Shown here: one piece after another, positions 1 to 8,738 of the stretch | Position numbering within the stretch: position 1 is the first letter of the stretch | How the letters are laid out: each line of letters begins with the position of its first letter | Assembly (NCBI RefSeq): GCF_001040945.1 | Contig: NZ_CP011930.1 | Span: 5,445,724 to 5,509,723, forward strand | Origin: Herbaspirillum seropedicae | Lineage (GTDB): Bacteria > Pseudomonadota > Gammaproteobacteria > Burkholderiales > Burkholderiaceae_D | Direction: 5' to 3' | Length of the DNA: 64,000 nucleotides | The notes under the pieces: model-generated | What the model was told of the DNA's origin: nothing | Database searches by the model: none | The model's input: the letters and a program-made list of their open reading frames with translations, nothing else | Translations under genes and position numbers: made by a program

Positions 1-138
1 CTGGGCATGCGGACCGCTGGTCACGCCCACGCGGATCACCTGATCGGCGGCGGCCTGTGCGTTCAGGACCAGGCTGGCCAGCATCGACACCATCAGCGTG
101 CTGAGGCGACGCAACCATGTTGCTGCGATTGATTTCAT
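1..138 (-). CDS. MetQ/NlpA-like ABC substrate-binding protein, N-terminal fragment
   Basis: Only the first 46 codons are inside the window; the gene runs off the left edge. The start has a GGGGAAG-type ribosome binding site four bases upstream. Residues 1-31 form a signal peptide with a basic n-region, a hydrophobic core and an Ala-rich cleavage region. The mature protein starts with a strand reading VIRVGVTSGPHAQ, which resembles the start of MetQ/NlpA methionine-binding lipoproteins (family knowledge). No lipobox cysteine is seen. The neighbouring flavin monooxygenase and SfnB genes on the same strand suggest uptake of an organosulfur compound; the substrate is inferred. An aliphatic sulfonate-binding protein is the main alternative. 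Confidence 0.6.
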   Translation of the reverse strand, partial: MKSIAATWLRRLSTLMVSMLASLVLNAQAAADQVIRVGVTSGPHAQ

Positions 139-258
139 CTTTCTTCCCCGGTTGAAAAAAACCCAATGTAGCGAGCGCTCAACCGGTACGGAAGGAATCC
201 TTTCCGCTTTGCTTATGTGCTGCGCGCATGTGTGCGCGCAGCCGCTGGGGATGGTTCC

Positions 259-1638
259 TCAGGCGTGCTCTACTGCCGCCCCGACCCGGAAGCCCGCCCC
301 CACATGCTCCTGCGGCAAGGTCGCACCGCGCTGGAAGAGCTTTTCTCGCAAGGTCCCCTGCGCATACTCACGCTTGTAGGAACCGCGCTCCTGCAACACC
401 GGAATGACCAGCTCGACGAAGTCCTCGAAACTCTCCGGCGTCACCGTGCGGGTCAGGTTGTAGCCATCGATGCCGGTGTCGGCCACCCAGCTCTCCAGCT
501 CGTCGGCCACCCGATCCGGTGCGCCGACGATGCTGGCGTAGCGGCCACCCAGTTCGAGTTGCTGCAAGAGCTTGCGCTTGGTCCAGTTCAGCTCCGGTTG
601 CGTGACCACCTTGGTCAGCGATTCGATGGCGTTGGTCTTGGCGGGACGAATGGGTTCGTCCAGTTCGTACTGCGAGAAGTCGATGCCGGTGCCTGCCGAA
701 TAATGCGCCAGGCCGGCTTCGGGACTGGCGTAGCGGGCGTATTCGCGATAACGCTCCTGGGCTTGCTGTTCGGTGCGTCCCGTCACCACGGTGAGGCCCA
801 TGAAGATCTTGATCGCATCCGGATCACGTCCCTCGCGCACGGCGCCGTCGCGAATGCTCTGCACCAGCTTGCGGGTGGCGTCCTTGCTCTGGCTGGAGAT
901 GAACACGCACTCTGCATGGCGCGCACCAAAGGCTTGCCCGCGTCCGGAAGAGCCAGCCTGGTACAGCACCGGCGTGCGCTGGCGCGACGGTTCACTGAGG
1001 TGGATGCCTTCGACGTGGTAGTAGTCACCGTGATGCGCGATCTTGTGCACCTTGGCCGGATCGGCATAGACACGGCGCGCGCGGTCGCGCAGAACGGCGC
1101 CGTCTTCCCAGCTGCCCTCCCAAAGCTTGTAGACCACCTCCATGAATTCATCGGCGCGGTCATAGCGCTGGTCGTGTTCCAGCTGTTCATGCAGCCCCAT
1201 GGCGCGAGCGGCGCTGTCGAGATAGCCGGTGACGATGTTCCAGCCGACACGGCCACGGCTGAGATGGTCCAGCGTGGACATGCGACGCGCAAACAGGAAC
1301 GGCGCTTCGTAGGTCAGGTTGGCGGTCACCCCGAAGCCCAGGTGCTCGGTCACGGCGGCCATGGCCGGGACCAGCATCAGCGGGTCATTGACGGGCAGCT
1401 GGATGGTCTCGCGCAGGGTCAGGTCGGTATTGCCCTGGTAGACATCGTAGACGCCCACGATGTCGGCCAGGAACAATCCATCGAACTTGCCGCGCTCCAG
1501 CAGGCGCGCCAGGTCAGTCCAGTAGGCGATATCGGTGTAGTCCTGCGAGCGGTCGCGCGGATGCGTCCACAGGCCGTGGTTGATGTGGCTGACGCAATTC
1601 ATGTTGAATGCGTTGAGACGGATTTCCTTCTTGGCCAT
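259..1638 (-). CDS. FMN-dependent monooxygenase, NtaA/SnaA/DszA (LLM) family
   Basis: The 459-residue protein is full length for the nitrilotriacetate monooxygenase/DszA branch of the luciferase-like flavin monooxygenases. These are cytosolic TIM-barrel enzymes using FMNH2 and O2 supplied by a separate reductase. Visible family marks are the N-terminal LNAFNMNCVSHINHGLW stretch, FDGLFLADIVGVYD, ARRMSTLDHLSRGRVGWN (flavin/phosphate side of the barrel) and GFHL-like segments further on. It lies 15 bp downstream of an SfnB-like gene and just upstream of a MetQ-like binding protein gene, so a role in desulfurising an imported organosulfur compound is inferred. No flavin reductase gene is visible here. 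Substrate not determinable from sequence. Confidence 0.8.
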   Translation of the reverse strand: MAKKEIRLNAFNMNCVSHINHGLWTHPRDRSQDYTDIAYWTDLARLLERGKFDGLFLADIVGVYDVYQGNTDLTLRETIQLPVNDPLMLVPAMAAVTEHLGFGVTANLTYEAPFLFARRMSTLDHLSRGRVGWNIVTGYLDSAARAMGLHEQLEHDQRYDRADEFMEVVYKLWEGSWEDGAVLRDRARRVYADPAKVHKIAHHGDYYHVEGIHLSEPSRQRTPVLYQAGSSGRGQAFGARHAECVFISSQSKDATRKLVQSIRDGAVREGRDPDAIKIFMGLTVVTGRTEQQAQERYREYARYASPEAGLAHYSAGTGIDFSQYELDEPIRPAKTNAIESLTKVVTQPELNWTKRKLLQQLELGGRYASIVGAPDRVADELESWVADTGIDGYNLTRTVTPESFEDFVELVIPVLQERGSYKREYAQGTLREKLFQRGATLPQEHVGAGFRVGAAVEHA

Positions 1639-1653
1639 GCGCGCTCCTCAGAC

Positions 1654-2919
1654 TCAGATGGCGCCGTGGCGCGGCGGCTTCTTGCCATTCAGCACGTAGT
1701 TGCCGATGGCATGGTATTTCCAGCGCACCGGATCATGCAGCGTATGCGTGCGGGCATTGCGCCAGTGGCGGTCCAGATTGTGTTCGGCCAGGGTCGATTG
1801 CGAACCGGCCAGTTCGAACAATTTGCTGCCGGCGGCCAACGACACTTCGGTCGTGAGCACACGCGCCTCGGCTACCGCGATGGAAGCGGCGGCGACACTG
1901 TCTTCGTCCGGTGCAGCGGCGGCAGCGTCGACCTTGCGGCCCGCCCGGCGCAGCAGTGCTTCGGCGGCGTGCAGCTGGATGGTCAGGTCGCCCACTTCGC
2001 GAATCGTCAGCGGGTCGTCGACGGCGCGCTCCACGCCGCTGTCCACCCAGGCACGCGAGCGGGTGCGCACGAACGTCAGCAGGTCGGCATAGGCGGCACG
2101 CGCGATACCGAGGTCGATGGCGGCGTGCTGGATCTGCGCCATCGGTCCGATCTGCGTGGGCCGCGAGAACGCCGTGGCAAACCCGATCACTGCGTCGGCG
2201 GGCACATGCACGTTCTCGAACACGGCGCTGCCGCTGCCGGTGGTGCGCTGGCCGAAACCGGACCAGTCGTCGATGATGGTCAGGCCCGGTGCATGGCGCG
2301 GCACGATGGCCAGCTGTTGCACGCCGTCGTCATCGATCACCGAGGTCGGCACCCAGTCGGCGTAGAGCGCGCCGGTCGCGTAGAACTTGCGGCCATCGAT
2401 GCGATAACCGGGACCATGTGCATTGCGGCTGAGCCGGGTCTTGCGGTCGTGCGAGGTCTTGGTGCCGAGTTCGGCCAGGGCGTTGCCGAAGCGGTCGCCT
2501 TGCAGCACGCGTTCGAAGAAGAAGCGCTTCTGGGATTCGCTGCCATTGACGCGGATCAGTTCCACCGCATAGAAGTGATTCTGCGGGATCTGGCCGATGG
2601 AACCGTCTGCGGCCGAGATGGTGGCGATGACTTCGGCCAGGGTGCCGTAGCTCACCCCGGCTCCGCCATATTCCTTGGGTACGGTGATGCCCCACAGGCC
2701 TGAGCGCACGTAGCGTTCCAGCTCGTCCCAGGGGAGCTTGCGTTCGCGGTCGCGCAATGCGGCCTCGCGGCTGAAATCCTCGGCCAGCTTGCGGGCGGCA
2801 GCGATGGCTTCGGCGTCATCGCGGATACGCGCTACCAGGCGCGGCGGCGTGCTCGAGGGCGGCGGCGGGAAGGAATCCAGCGTGGTGAGGGAAGCGTGGG
2901 CGGCGGCAGTCTGGGTCAT
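1654..2919 (-). CDS. SfnB-like acyl-CoA dehydrogenase-family protein (copy 2)
   Basis: This 421-residue flavoprotein has the acyl-CoA dehydrogenase fold: an alpha domain (about residues 30-150, LRDRERKLPWDELERYVRSGLWGITVP), a central beta domain (GRKFYATGALYADWVPT, GFGQRTTGSGSAVFENV) and a C-terminal helical domain ending HTLHDPVRWKYHAIGNY. The pattern matches the SfnB/DszC-like branch, which acts in sulfur acquisition with reduced flavin rather than on acyl-CoA (family knowledge). It is a tandem paralogue of the gene immediately upstream; both share the ends RHWRNARTHTLHDPVRWKY/RVHTLHDPVRWKY. The two lie 42 bp apart and look co-transcribed with the monooxygenase gene. Specific substrate unknown. 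Confidence 0.78.
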   Translation of the reverse strand: MTQTAAAHASLTTLDSFPPPPSSTPPRLVARIRDDAEAIAAARKLAEDFSREAALRDRERKLPWDELERYVRSGLWGITVPKEYGGAGVSYGTLAEVIATISAADGSIGQIPQNHFYAVELIRVNGSESQKRFFFERVLQGDRFGNALAELGTKTSHDRKTRLSRNAHGPGYRIDGRKFYATGALYADWVPTSVIDDDGVQQLAIVPRHAPGLTIIDDWSGFGQRTTGSGSAVFENVHVPADAVIGFATAFSRPTQIGPMAQIQHAAIDLGIARAAYADLLTFVRTRSRAWVDSGVERAVDDPLTIREVGDLTIQLHAAEALLRRAGRKVDAAAAAPDEDSVAAASIAVAEARVLTTEVSLAAGSKLFELAGSQSTLAEHNLDRHWRNARTHTLHDPVRWKYHAIGNYVLNGKKPPRHGAI

Positions 2920-2961
2920 GATGTTGGGCGTTCGACGATGAGGGAAGGCGCTGGCCTGGCG

Positions 2962-4197
2962 TCAGCTCCAGGAGTGGCGCGGCGGCGGTGTGCCATTGAG
3001 GGCGTAATTGCCGACGGCGAAATACTTCCAGCGCACCGGGTCGTGCAGGGTGTGGACACGCGCATTGCGCCAGTGGCGATCGAGGTTGTGGCTGGCCAGC
3101 GTAGCGGCAGAACCGGAGAGCTCGAACAGCTTTTCCGACGCCAGCAGGGCCAGCTCGGTAGAGAGCACCTTGGCTTCGGCGACTGCCGCCGAGGCTTGCG
3201 CCATCTGCTCGAAGCTCAGCTGCGCCGGCAGGCTGTCGAGCAGCGCGGCGGCATCCTCCAGCAAGGCGTCGGCGGCGTGCAGGCGCAGGCTCAGGTTGCC
3301 GATGTCACGCAGGATGTAGGGATCATCGCTGGCGCGTTCCAGGCCGCTGTCCACATACGGACGCGAACGGGTAGTGACGAAGGCGATGGTGTCCTGCACG
3401 GCGGCATGCGCGATGCCGGCATCGATGGCGGCCTGGATCAGCTGCGATACCGGACCGATGTTGTTGGGCTGTTGCAGCGCGTCCTTCAACGCCAACACCT
3501 GGGTAGCGGGCACGCGCACGTTGTCGAACACTACCGTACCGCTGGCCGTGGTGCGCTGGCCGAAGCTGGACCAGTCGTCGATCACGCGCACACCCGGCGC
3601 ATCGCGGCGGGTGTAGACCACCAGCGGCTGGCCGTCGTCGTCGATGGCGCGGCTGGGGATCCAGTGCGCATAGAGCGCGCCGGTGGAATAGAAGCGCGTG
3701 CCATTGAGCAGGTAGCTGCCATCGCCTGCCGCGCGGTCGAGCGTGGCGCGGGTGCGCACGTCGAGCACGTTCTTGCCGTTGCGCTCGGGCCCGGCATTGC
3801 CCAGGCGCGCGCCGTCCAGTACTTCGGCGAAGAACAGGCGCTGTTGCTCCTGGCTGGCCAGCCTGGCGATCAGGTTGAGGTTGCCGAAGTGGTTCTGCGG
3901 GATCTGACCGATGGAAGGATCCGCGGCGGAGATCAGGCGAATCACCTCGGCCACCGTCTGCCACGACGCGCCGATCCCGCCATGGGAGCGCGGCACGGTG
4001 ATGGCCCACAGCCCGCTTTGCGAAAAGCGCTCGATCTGTTCGAAGGGAAGAATGCGTTCGCGGTCGCGCTGGGCAGCGCTCGTGGCGAACTCGGCCGCCA
4101 GTTCTGCGGCCACCTGCAAGGCGTGCGACTCACTGCTGATGCGCTGGGCCGGACGCTGGCCGGCACGGCGGATGGGTTCGGGGATGTGCGCGGACAT
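2962..4197 (-). CDS. SfnB-like acyl-CoA dehydrogenase-family protein (copy 1)
   Basis: First gene of the sulfur cluster. I place the start at the internal ATG (MSAHIPEP) because an AGGAG site lies about seven bases upstream; an in-frame ATG 36 bp earlier has no such site. The 411-residue product has the same three-domain acyl-CoA dehydrogenase fold as its downstream neighbour, with matching blocks GLWAITVP, SFGQRTTASGTVVFDNVRVP and a C-terminal RHWRNARVHTLHDPVRWKY. Tandem SfnB-like paralogues in sulfur clusters probably handle different substrates or form hetero-oligomers; this is inference. Expression is likely induced by sulfate limitation, but no CysB-type site could be identified with confidence in the leader. 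Confidence 0.78.
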   Translation of the reverse strand: MSAHIPEPIRRAGQRPAQRISSESHALQVAAELAAEFATSAAQRDRERILPFEQIERFSQSGLWAITVPRSHGGIGASWQTVAEVIRLISAADPSIGQIPQNHFGNLNLIARLASQEQQRLFFAEVLDGARLGNAGPERNGKNVLDVRTRATLDRAAGDGSYLLNGTRFYSTGALYAHWIPSRAIDDDGQPLVVYTRRDAPGVRVIDDWSSFGQRTTASGTVVFDNVRVPATQVLALKDALQQPNNIGPVSQLIQAAIDAGIAHAAVQDTIAFVTTRSRPYVDSGLERASDDPYILRDIGNLSLRLHAADALLEDAAALLDSLPAQLSFEQMAQASAAVAEAKVLSTELALLASEKLFELSGSAATLASHNLDRHWRNARVHTLHDPVRWKYFAVGNYALNGTPPPRHSWS

Positions 4198-4463
4198 GGA
4201 CCACTCCTGATGGATAGTGCGGGCGGCGCTCATCGGCGCACGCGAGGGGTCTCATTAGAGCAAAGCGGGGAGCGAATCCGAACGAAGCATTGCGCATGTG
4301 CTTGCTTGGTTTTTGCATGCCGCGCAGGGCGCAGATGCTTATGCAGAAACTGCATGAAGGCCCGGCAAGCCCAGCCACACTGTGTTTTCAACCAGTATCG
4401 GGACCCGAAATGGGTTAGAATGCGCCGACGTTTTACCTTACGTCTTTATCAAGAATCACCGCC

Positions 4464-4670
4464 ATGCTCACCCTCACCGAACTCGAAGATGCAATCAACT
4501 ACTGGCGCCAGCAGCGCCCGGCCAGCGGAGAGGAGTGCGCACTGTCCCCCGAAGTCAATGCCCTGGCGGGTCTGTACGCAATGATGATCTTCCATCGCCG
4601 CCATGAAGTGGACCTCGAACAGATCGACGCCCAGGCGCGCCAGCTCATCGAGGCCTGGCTGGCCAGTTGA
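4464..4670 (+). CDS. DUF3717 small protein
   Basis: This 68-residue acidic protein begins MLTLTELEDAINYWR and has the pattern I associate with DUF3717, a short Burkholderiales family of unknown function: an N-terminal helix, a conserved CALSPEVNALAGLYAMMI segment, and a C-terminal amphipathic helix. There is no signal peptide or membrane segment. It is a single-gene unit between the divergent sulfur cluster and a patatin gene. A TAGAAT hexamer about 45 bp upstream is a plausible -10 element, with no clear -35 partner. Function unknown. Confidence 0.7.
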   Translation: MLTLTELEDAINYWRQQRPASGEECALSPEVNALAGLYAMMIFHRRHEVDLEQIDAQARQLIEAWLAS

Positions 4671-4786
4671 TTGCCGGCAGCGCCATCTCTTCATCGTCAC
4701 GTTGCCGTAAGCGCGTTATCCTAGACTCCTTCGGAACGTTCCCGCCGTAGACGGATCAGCCAGGGAACTCCCTGAAAGGATGAACG

Positions 4787-5974
4787 ATGCGCAAAGCCCC
4801 CGAACAAACGCCCCCGTCCGGTCGCCGCAAGGCCGCTGCCGCTCCTGTGGCCGAGAAGCCGCGCGTGGCGCTGGTCTTGCAGGGCGGCGGCGCGCTGGGC
4901 GCCTACCAGGCGGGCGTCTACCAGGCGCTGCATGAGCACGATTTCACGCCGGACTGGGTCGTGGGCACCTCGATTGGCGCGATCAACGCCGCGTTGATTG
5001 CCGGCAATCCGCGCGAAACCCGCATCGAGCGCCTGCGCGAATTCTGGGAAACCGTCGCCCACCCCGACCTGCTGGACCTGCGCACGGTGCCGGACACGCT
5101 GCGCCCCTGGGCCACCCGGCTGACCACCATGGACACCTTCCTGCGCGGCACGCCTGGCTTCTTCCGGCCGCGTCCGCTCAACGCCTTTGCGCTGGGACTG
5201 CCGGTGCCGCCCGAAGAGGCCAGCTTCTACAGCACCGCCGAGCTGGAGCAGACCCTGTCGCGGCTGGTCGATTTCGATTATCTCAATGGCCAGTCGGGCA
5301 TCCGCATGACGGTCTCGGCGGTCAAGGTGTCCTGTGGCACCCTGGTCAACTTCGACAGCCGCGAGCAGGCGCTGGGACCGCAGCACGTGCTGGCCAGCGG
5401 CGCCCTGCCGCCGGGCTTTGCGCCGGTGCGCGTGGAGGGCGAGCTGTACTGGGATGGCGGGCTGTATTCCAATACCCCGCTGGAGGCCGTGCTCAATGAC
5501 ACGCCGCGCACCAACCTGGTCTGCCTGATGGTGGACCTGTGGCATGCCGACGGTCCCGAACCGCGCACGCTGGAAGAAGTGGTCACCCGCGAAAAGGACG
5601 TCACCTTCGCCTCGCGCTCGCAGCGCCATATCGATGCCTATCTGCAGCAATACCGCCTGCGCCGCGCCGCCCATGATCTCTACCAGCGCCTGCCGCGCGA
5701 ATTGCTGACCCAGCAGGACCGCCAGATGATGGCCGAGCTGGACGCCGACACCACCATCCACATCGTGCGCCTGGCCTATGCCGGGCGCGACTGGAACATG
5801 GCCTCCAAGGACGTGAACTTCGCCCGGGGTTCGGTGCGCTGGCGCTGGGAACAGGGTTACCAGGACGCCCTGCGCGGCATCGCCCTGAGCCAGGAAGACT
5901 CTTTCGGCCAGAGCGAGGCCGGCATCGTGGTCCATGACCTGCCCAGCGGACAGACCCATGTTGCCGCCGGGTAA
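4787..5974 (+). CDS. Patatin-like phospholipase with DUF3734-type C-terminus
   Basis: The 395-residue serine hydrolase shows the full patatin signature: the glycine-rich oxyanion loop GGGALGAYQAG (about residues 32-42), the nucleophile elbow GTSIG (about 60-64) and the dyad aspartate in WDGGLYSNTP (about 222). The last ~100 residues (SQRHIDAYLQQYRLRRAAHDLYQRLP onward) match the C-terminal extension often annotated DUF3734. Residues 1-25 are basic and low in complexity, without a clear signal peptide. It lies 240 bp upstream of a phasin gene on the same strand; similar patatin proteins are found near polyhydroxybutyrate genes in Burkholderiales, so a link to granule or membrane lipid turnover is possible but inferred. 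Confidence 0.85.
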   Translation: MRKAPEQTPPSGRRKAAAAPVAEKPRVALVLQGGGALGAYQAGVYQALHEHDFTPDWVVGTSIGAINAALIAGNPRETRIERLREFWETVAHPDLLDLRTVPDTLRPWATRLTTMDTFLRGTPGFFRPRPLNAFALGLPVPPEEASFYSTAELEQTLSRLVDFDYLNGQSGIRMTVSAVKVSCGTLVNFDSREQALGPQHVLASGALPPGFAPVRVEGELYWDGGLYSNTPLEAVLNDTPRTNLVCLMVDLWHADGPEPRTLEEVVTREKDVTFASRSQRHIDAYLQQYRLRRAAHDLYQRLPRELLTQQDRQMMAELDADTTIHIVRLAYAGRDWNMASKDVNFARGSVRWRWEQGYQDALRGIALSQEDSFGQSEAGIVVHDLPSGQTHVAAG

Positions 5975-6051
5975 AAGAACCGAACGTTCGGATGAATTGC
6001 CCGCAAAGCCAGGCTGGGTGGGCCGTCGCATAATTCAGACGGGTGGTGAAT

Positions 6052-6074
6052 TATTTTGTGCGGCGCACAAAATA
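6052..6074. promoter_or_regulatory. Perfect palindrome upstream of the phasin promoter (PhaR/PhbF-type operator candidate)
   Basis: Two 10-bp arms (TATTTTGTGC and its exact reverse complement) flank a GGC spacer. The core TGC-N3-GCA resembles the motif recalled for the Herbaspirillum PHB regulator PhbF (TG-N-TGC-N3-GCA-A). It sits directly upstream of the -35 hexamer of the candidate phasin promoter. Confidence 0.55.
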
Positions 6075-6078
6075 CCTC

Positions 6079-6106
6079 TTGATTTCACCAAAGAAGTGCA
6101 TAAAAT
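6079..6106 (+). promoter_or_regulatory. Candidate sigma-70 promoter of the phasin gene
   Basis: TTGATT and TAAAAT are separated by 16 bp. The expected transcription start, about 6113, falls inside the second operator-like site, which would give a leader of about 100 nt. Confidence 0.5.
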
Positions 6107-6110
6107 AGGA

Positions 6111-6130
6111 ATTGTTGCGGCGCACAAATC
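6111..6130. promoter_or_regulatory. Second, imperfect operator-like site at the phasin transcription start
   Basis: The sequence TTGTTGCGGCGCACAA repeats the TGC-GGC-GCA core of the palindrome at 6052-6074, with the two centres about 57 bp apart. Its position over the predicted start suits a repressor such as PhaR/PhbF that is released when PHB granules form (family knowledge). Confidence 0.5.
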
Positions 6131-6214
6131 ACTTGCAGGCTGATTGATTCTGGTCCGAGCCGCTCCCCAACGCCGATCCCGGCTGCTTTATTGCCCATTA
6201 CCAAGGAGATGACC

Positions 6215-6784
6215 ATGTTCTCGTACCAAGACCAGTTTTCCGCCGCGACCAAAGCCAATCTGCAAGCCCACCTCGACCTGATCAACAGCCTCACCGCCAA
6301 GGCCTTCGAAGGCGTGGAAAAGATCGTCGAACTGAACCTGTCGGCCACCAAGGCGACCCTGGAAGAAGCCGCTGCCGCCGCCAAGCAACTGGCCGGCGCC
6401 AAGGATCCCCAGGAACTGCTGTCGCTGGCCACCGCCCAGGCCCAGCCGGGCGCTGAAAAGGCGACTGCCTATGGCCGTCACCTGGCTGGCATCGTGTCCT
6501 CGACCCAGGCTGAATTCACCAAGGCTGCCGAAGCCCAGATCGCTGAAACCAGCCGCAAGCTGTCGGCCCTGATCGATGAGATCACCAAGAACGCGCCCCC
6601 GGGTTCGGAACAGGCGGTCTCCATCCTGAAGGCCACCCTGACCAACGCCAACGCTGCCTACGAGCAACTGTCGAAGAACTCCAAGCAAGCCGTGGAAACC
6701 CTGGAAGCCAACCTGGCCAACGCCACCAAGCAATTCACCGCTGCCGCTGAAAAGACGGTCGCTTCGACCCGCGCCAAGAAGTAA
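6215..6784 (+). CDS. phaP: Phasin family protein (PHB granule surface protein)
   Basis: The 189-residue, almost entirely helical Ala/Lys/Glu-rich protein fits the phasin family: the N-terminal block SAATKANLQAHLDLINSLTA, then AFEGVEKIVELNLSATKATLEE, and a Lys-rich tail. Phasins coat polyhydroxybutyrate granules and control their size and number. Start choice: AAGGAG at 6203-6208 is six bases from the ATG at 6215; ATGs at 6191 and 6209 lie before or directly on the site. The upstream region carries a sigma-70-like promoter with two palindromic TGC/GCA sites, consistent with PhaR/PhbF repression. A hairpin terminator follows. PHB synthesis genes are not in the window. Confidence 0.93.
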   Translation: MFSYQDQFSAATKANLQAHLDLINSLTAKAFEGVEKIVELNLSATKATLEEAAAAAKQLAGAKDPQELLSLATAQAQPGAEKATAYGRHLAGIVSSTQAEFTKAAEAQIAETSRKLSALIDEITKNAPPGSEQAVSILKATLTNANAAYEQLSKNSKQAVETLEANLANATKQFTAAAEKTVASTRAKK

Positions 6785-6807
6785 TCCGCGCCAGCCAGCT
6801 GCAAAAC

Positions 6808-6841
6808 AAAACGCCGCCCCGGGCAACCGGAGCGGCGTTTT
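6808..6841. terminator. Bidirectional terminator between phasin and flavoprotein genes
   Basis: A 10-bp stem (AAAACGCCGC / GCGGCGTTTT) with a GC-rich loop gives T-runs on both strands and separates two convergent genes. Confidence 0.85.
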
Positions 6842-6873
6842 GCATTGGGCGGCCCGCGCTGCGGACCTGGCCA

Positions 6874-8481
6874 TCAGGACTGCGCCACGATATCCAGCGC
6901 CAGCGCTTCGGCCACGCGGATGCCATCGATGGCGGCCGACATGATGCCCCCGGCATAACCCGCGCCCTCGCCGGCCGGATACAGGCCCTTGGTGTTCAAG
7001 CTCTGCAGGGTATGGTCGTCGCGCTTGATGCGGATGGGCGAGGAAGTGCGCGTCTCGATGCCGGTCAGCACGGCGTCGTGCATGGAATAGCCGCGGATCT
7101 GCTTGTCGAAGGCCGGCAGCGCTTCGCGGATGGCGTCGATGGCGTACTTGGGCAGCGAAGGATTCAAGTCGCCCAGGCTCACCCCGGGCTTGTAGGACGG
7201 TTCCACGCTGCCCAGCTGGGTCGAGGGACGGTTGGCGATGAAGTCGCCCACCAGTTGGCCCGGCGCGTTGTAGTTGCCGCCGCCCAGTTCATAGGCGCGG
7301 CTTTCCCACTCGCGCTGGAAGGCGATGCCGGCCAGCGGATGGCCCGGATAGTCGGCCGGTGAGATGCCCACCACGATGCCGCTGTTGGCATTGCGTTCAT
7401 TGCGCGAATACTGGCTCATGCCATTGGTGACCACCCGGCCCGGCTCGGAGGTGGCCGCCACCACGGTGCCGCCCGGGCACATGCAGAAGCTGTAGACCGA
7501 ACGGCCATTGGAGGCGTGGTGCACCAGCTTGTAGTCGGCCGCGCCCAGGATGGGATGGCCGGCGCTGGGGCCGAAGCGGCACTTGTCGATCAGCGACTGC
7601 GGATGCTCGGCGCGGAAACCGATGGAGAACGGCTTGGCCTCGATGTAGACGCCGCGCTCGTAGAGCATCTCGAAGGTATCGCGGGCGCTGTGGCCGATGG
7701 CCAGCACCACGTGGTCGGCTTCGATCTGCTCGCCCGAGGCCAGGGTCAGGCCGCGGATCTTGCCGTCTTCGATGAGCACATCCTCGACGCGCTGCTCGAA
7801 GCGGAATTCACCACCCAGCTTCTCGATCTTGTCGCGCATCAACTGGATCATCTTGACCAGGCGGAAGGTGCCGATGTGCGGCTTGCTGACATACATGATT
7901 TCCGGCGGCGCATCGGCGGCCACGAATTCAGAGAGGACCTTGCGGCCGTAATGCTTGGGGTCCTTGACCTGGCTGTAGAGCTTGCCGTCGGAGAAGGTGC
8001 CGGCGCCGCCCTCGCCGAACTGCACGTTCGATTCGGGCTTGAGTTCGCGCTGACGCCACAGGCCCCAGGTGTCCTTGGTGCGCTCGCGCACGGTCTTGCC
8101 GCGTTCCAGGATGATCGGGTTGAAGCCCATCTCGGCCAGGATCAGCGCGGCAAACAGGCCGCAGGGACCGAAGCCGATCACCACCGGGCGCTTCTTCAGC
8201 GTCGCCGGGGCGCGGGTGACGTAGTGATAGGAGGTATCCGGCGTGGGGCCGACATTGCGCGCCTTGGCGTAGCGCGCCAGGACCGCTGCCTCGTCCTTGA
8301 GCGCGACATCGATGGTGTAGTTCAGGGTGATGGCCGACTTCTTGCGGGCATCGTAGCTGCGCCGAAACAGCGTGAAGGACAGCAGCTCATCGGCCTGGAT
8401 GCCCAGGCGGTCGAGGATGGCGGCGTGCAGTTGGTCTTCCGTATGGGATAACGGAAGCGTGAGCTCAGAGATGCGCAACAT
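6874..8481 (-). CDS. FAD-dependent dehydrogenase, COG2509 type
   Basis: This 535-residue protein has a novel-looking N-terminal ~85-residue domain (FTLFRRSYDARKKSAI, typical of COG2509 proteins), followed by a Rossmann FAD-binding motif (VIGFGPCGLFAALILAE, about residues 92-110) and a C-terminal GLYPAGEGAGYAGGIMSAA flavin-binding segment. Conserved landmarks such as NVQFGEGGAGTFSDGKL are typical of this widespread but uncharacterised group. No membrane segment is seen, so it is probably cytosolic. It is convergent with the phasin gene and divergent from the MarR-GNAT gene, so apparently a single transcription unit. Substrate unknown. Confidence 0.8.
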   Translation of the reverse strand: MLRISELTLPLSHTEDQLHAAILDRLGIQADELLSFTLFRRSYDARKKSAITLNYTIDVALKDEAAVLARYAKARNVGPTPDTSYHYVTRAPATLKKRPVVIGFGPCGLFAALILAEMGFNPIILERGKTVRERTKDTWGLWRQRELKPESNVQFGEGGAGTFSDGKLYSQVKDPKHYGRKVLSEFVAADAPPEIMYVSKPHIGTFRLVKMIQLMRDKIEKLGGEFRFEQRVEDVLIEDGKIRGLTLASGEQIEADHVVLAIGHSARDTFEMLYERGVYIEAKPFSIGFRAEHPQSLIDKCRFGPSAGHPILGAADYKLVHHASNGRSVYSFCMCPGGTVVAATSEPGRVVTNGMSQYSRNERNANSGIVVGISPADYPGHPLAGIAFQREWESRAYELGGGNYNAPGQLVGDFIANRPSTQLGSVEPSYKPGVSLGDLNPSLPKYAIDAIREALPAFDKQIRGYSMHDAVLTGIETRTSSPIRIKRDDHTLQSLNTKGLYPAGEGAGYAGGIMSAAIDGIRVAEALALDIVAQS

Positions 8482-8675
8482 GTGCGGAGACTTTCAACAA
8501 GACTGGGGATGCAGGAGGCGGCGCCGCCACGGCGGCCGGTGCGGTCACGGTGCGGGCAGCGCGAAAGGCGACATTCTACTCCAGCCGGGCATGCCCTCCC
8601 AACCGCTTCTGGCCTGACGCTAGTTGTGCGCGCGAGACAGCGGCGCCGGCCAACCTCCGTGGGGCCTGCCGGAAA

Positions 8676-8722
8676 GTTGCGGAGCGCAATCATTCTGCGT
8701 TAAATTGATTGCACTTCGCAAC
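8676..8722. promoter_or_regulatory. Paired TTGCG-N3-CGCAA operator-like palindromes
   Basis: Two 17-bp arms (8676-8692 and 8706-8722) match as inverted repeats at 15 of 17 positions. Each contains its own dyad: TTGCGGAGCGCAA (perfect) and TTGCACTTCGCAA (imperfect). They end 16 bp before the start of the MarR-type regulator gene, as expected for autoregulation by a MarR dimer. Confidence 0.6.
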
Positions 8723-8738
8723 TATCATGAGAGCCGCC

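Noticed and set aside
217..2703. Long open frame (828 codons) antisense to the flavin monooxygenase and SfnB genes
   Set aside because: Repetitive Gly/Arg/His/Val composition typical of the antisense frame of high-GC genes; the opposite strand encodes recognisable full-length enzymes.
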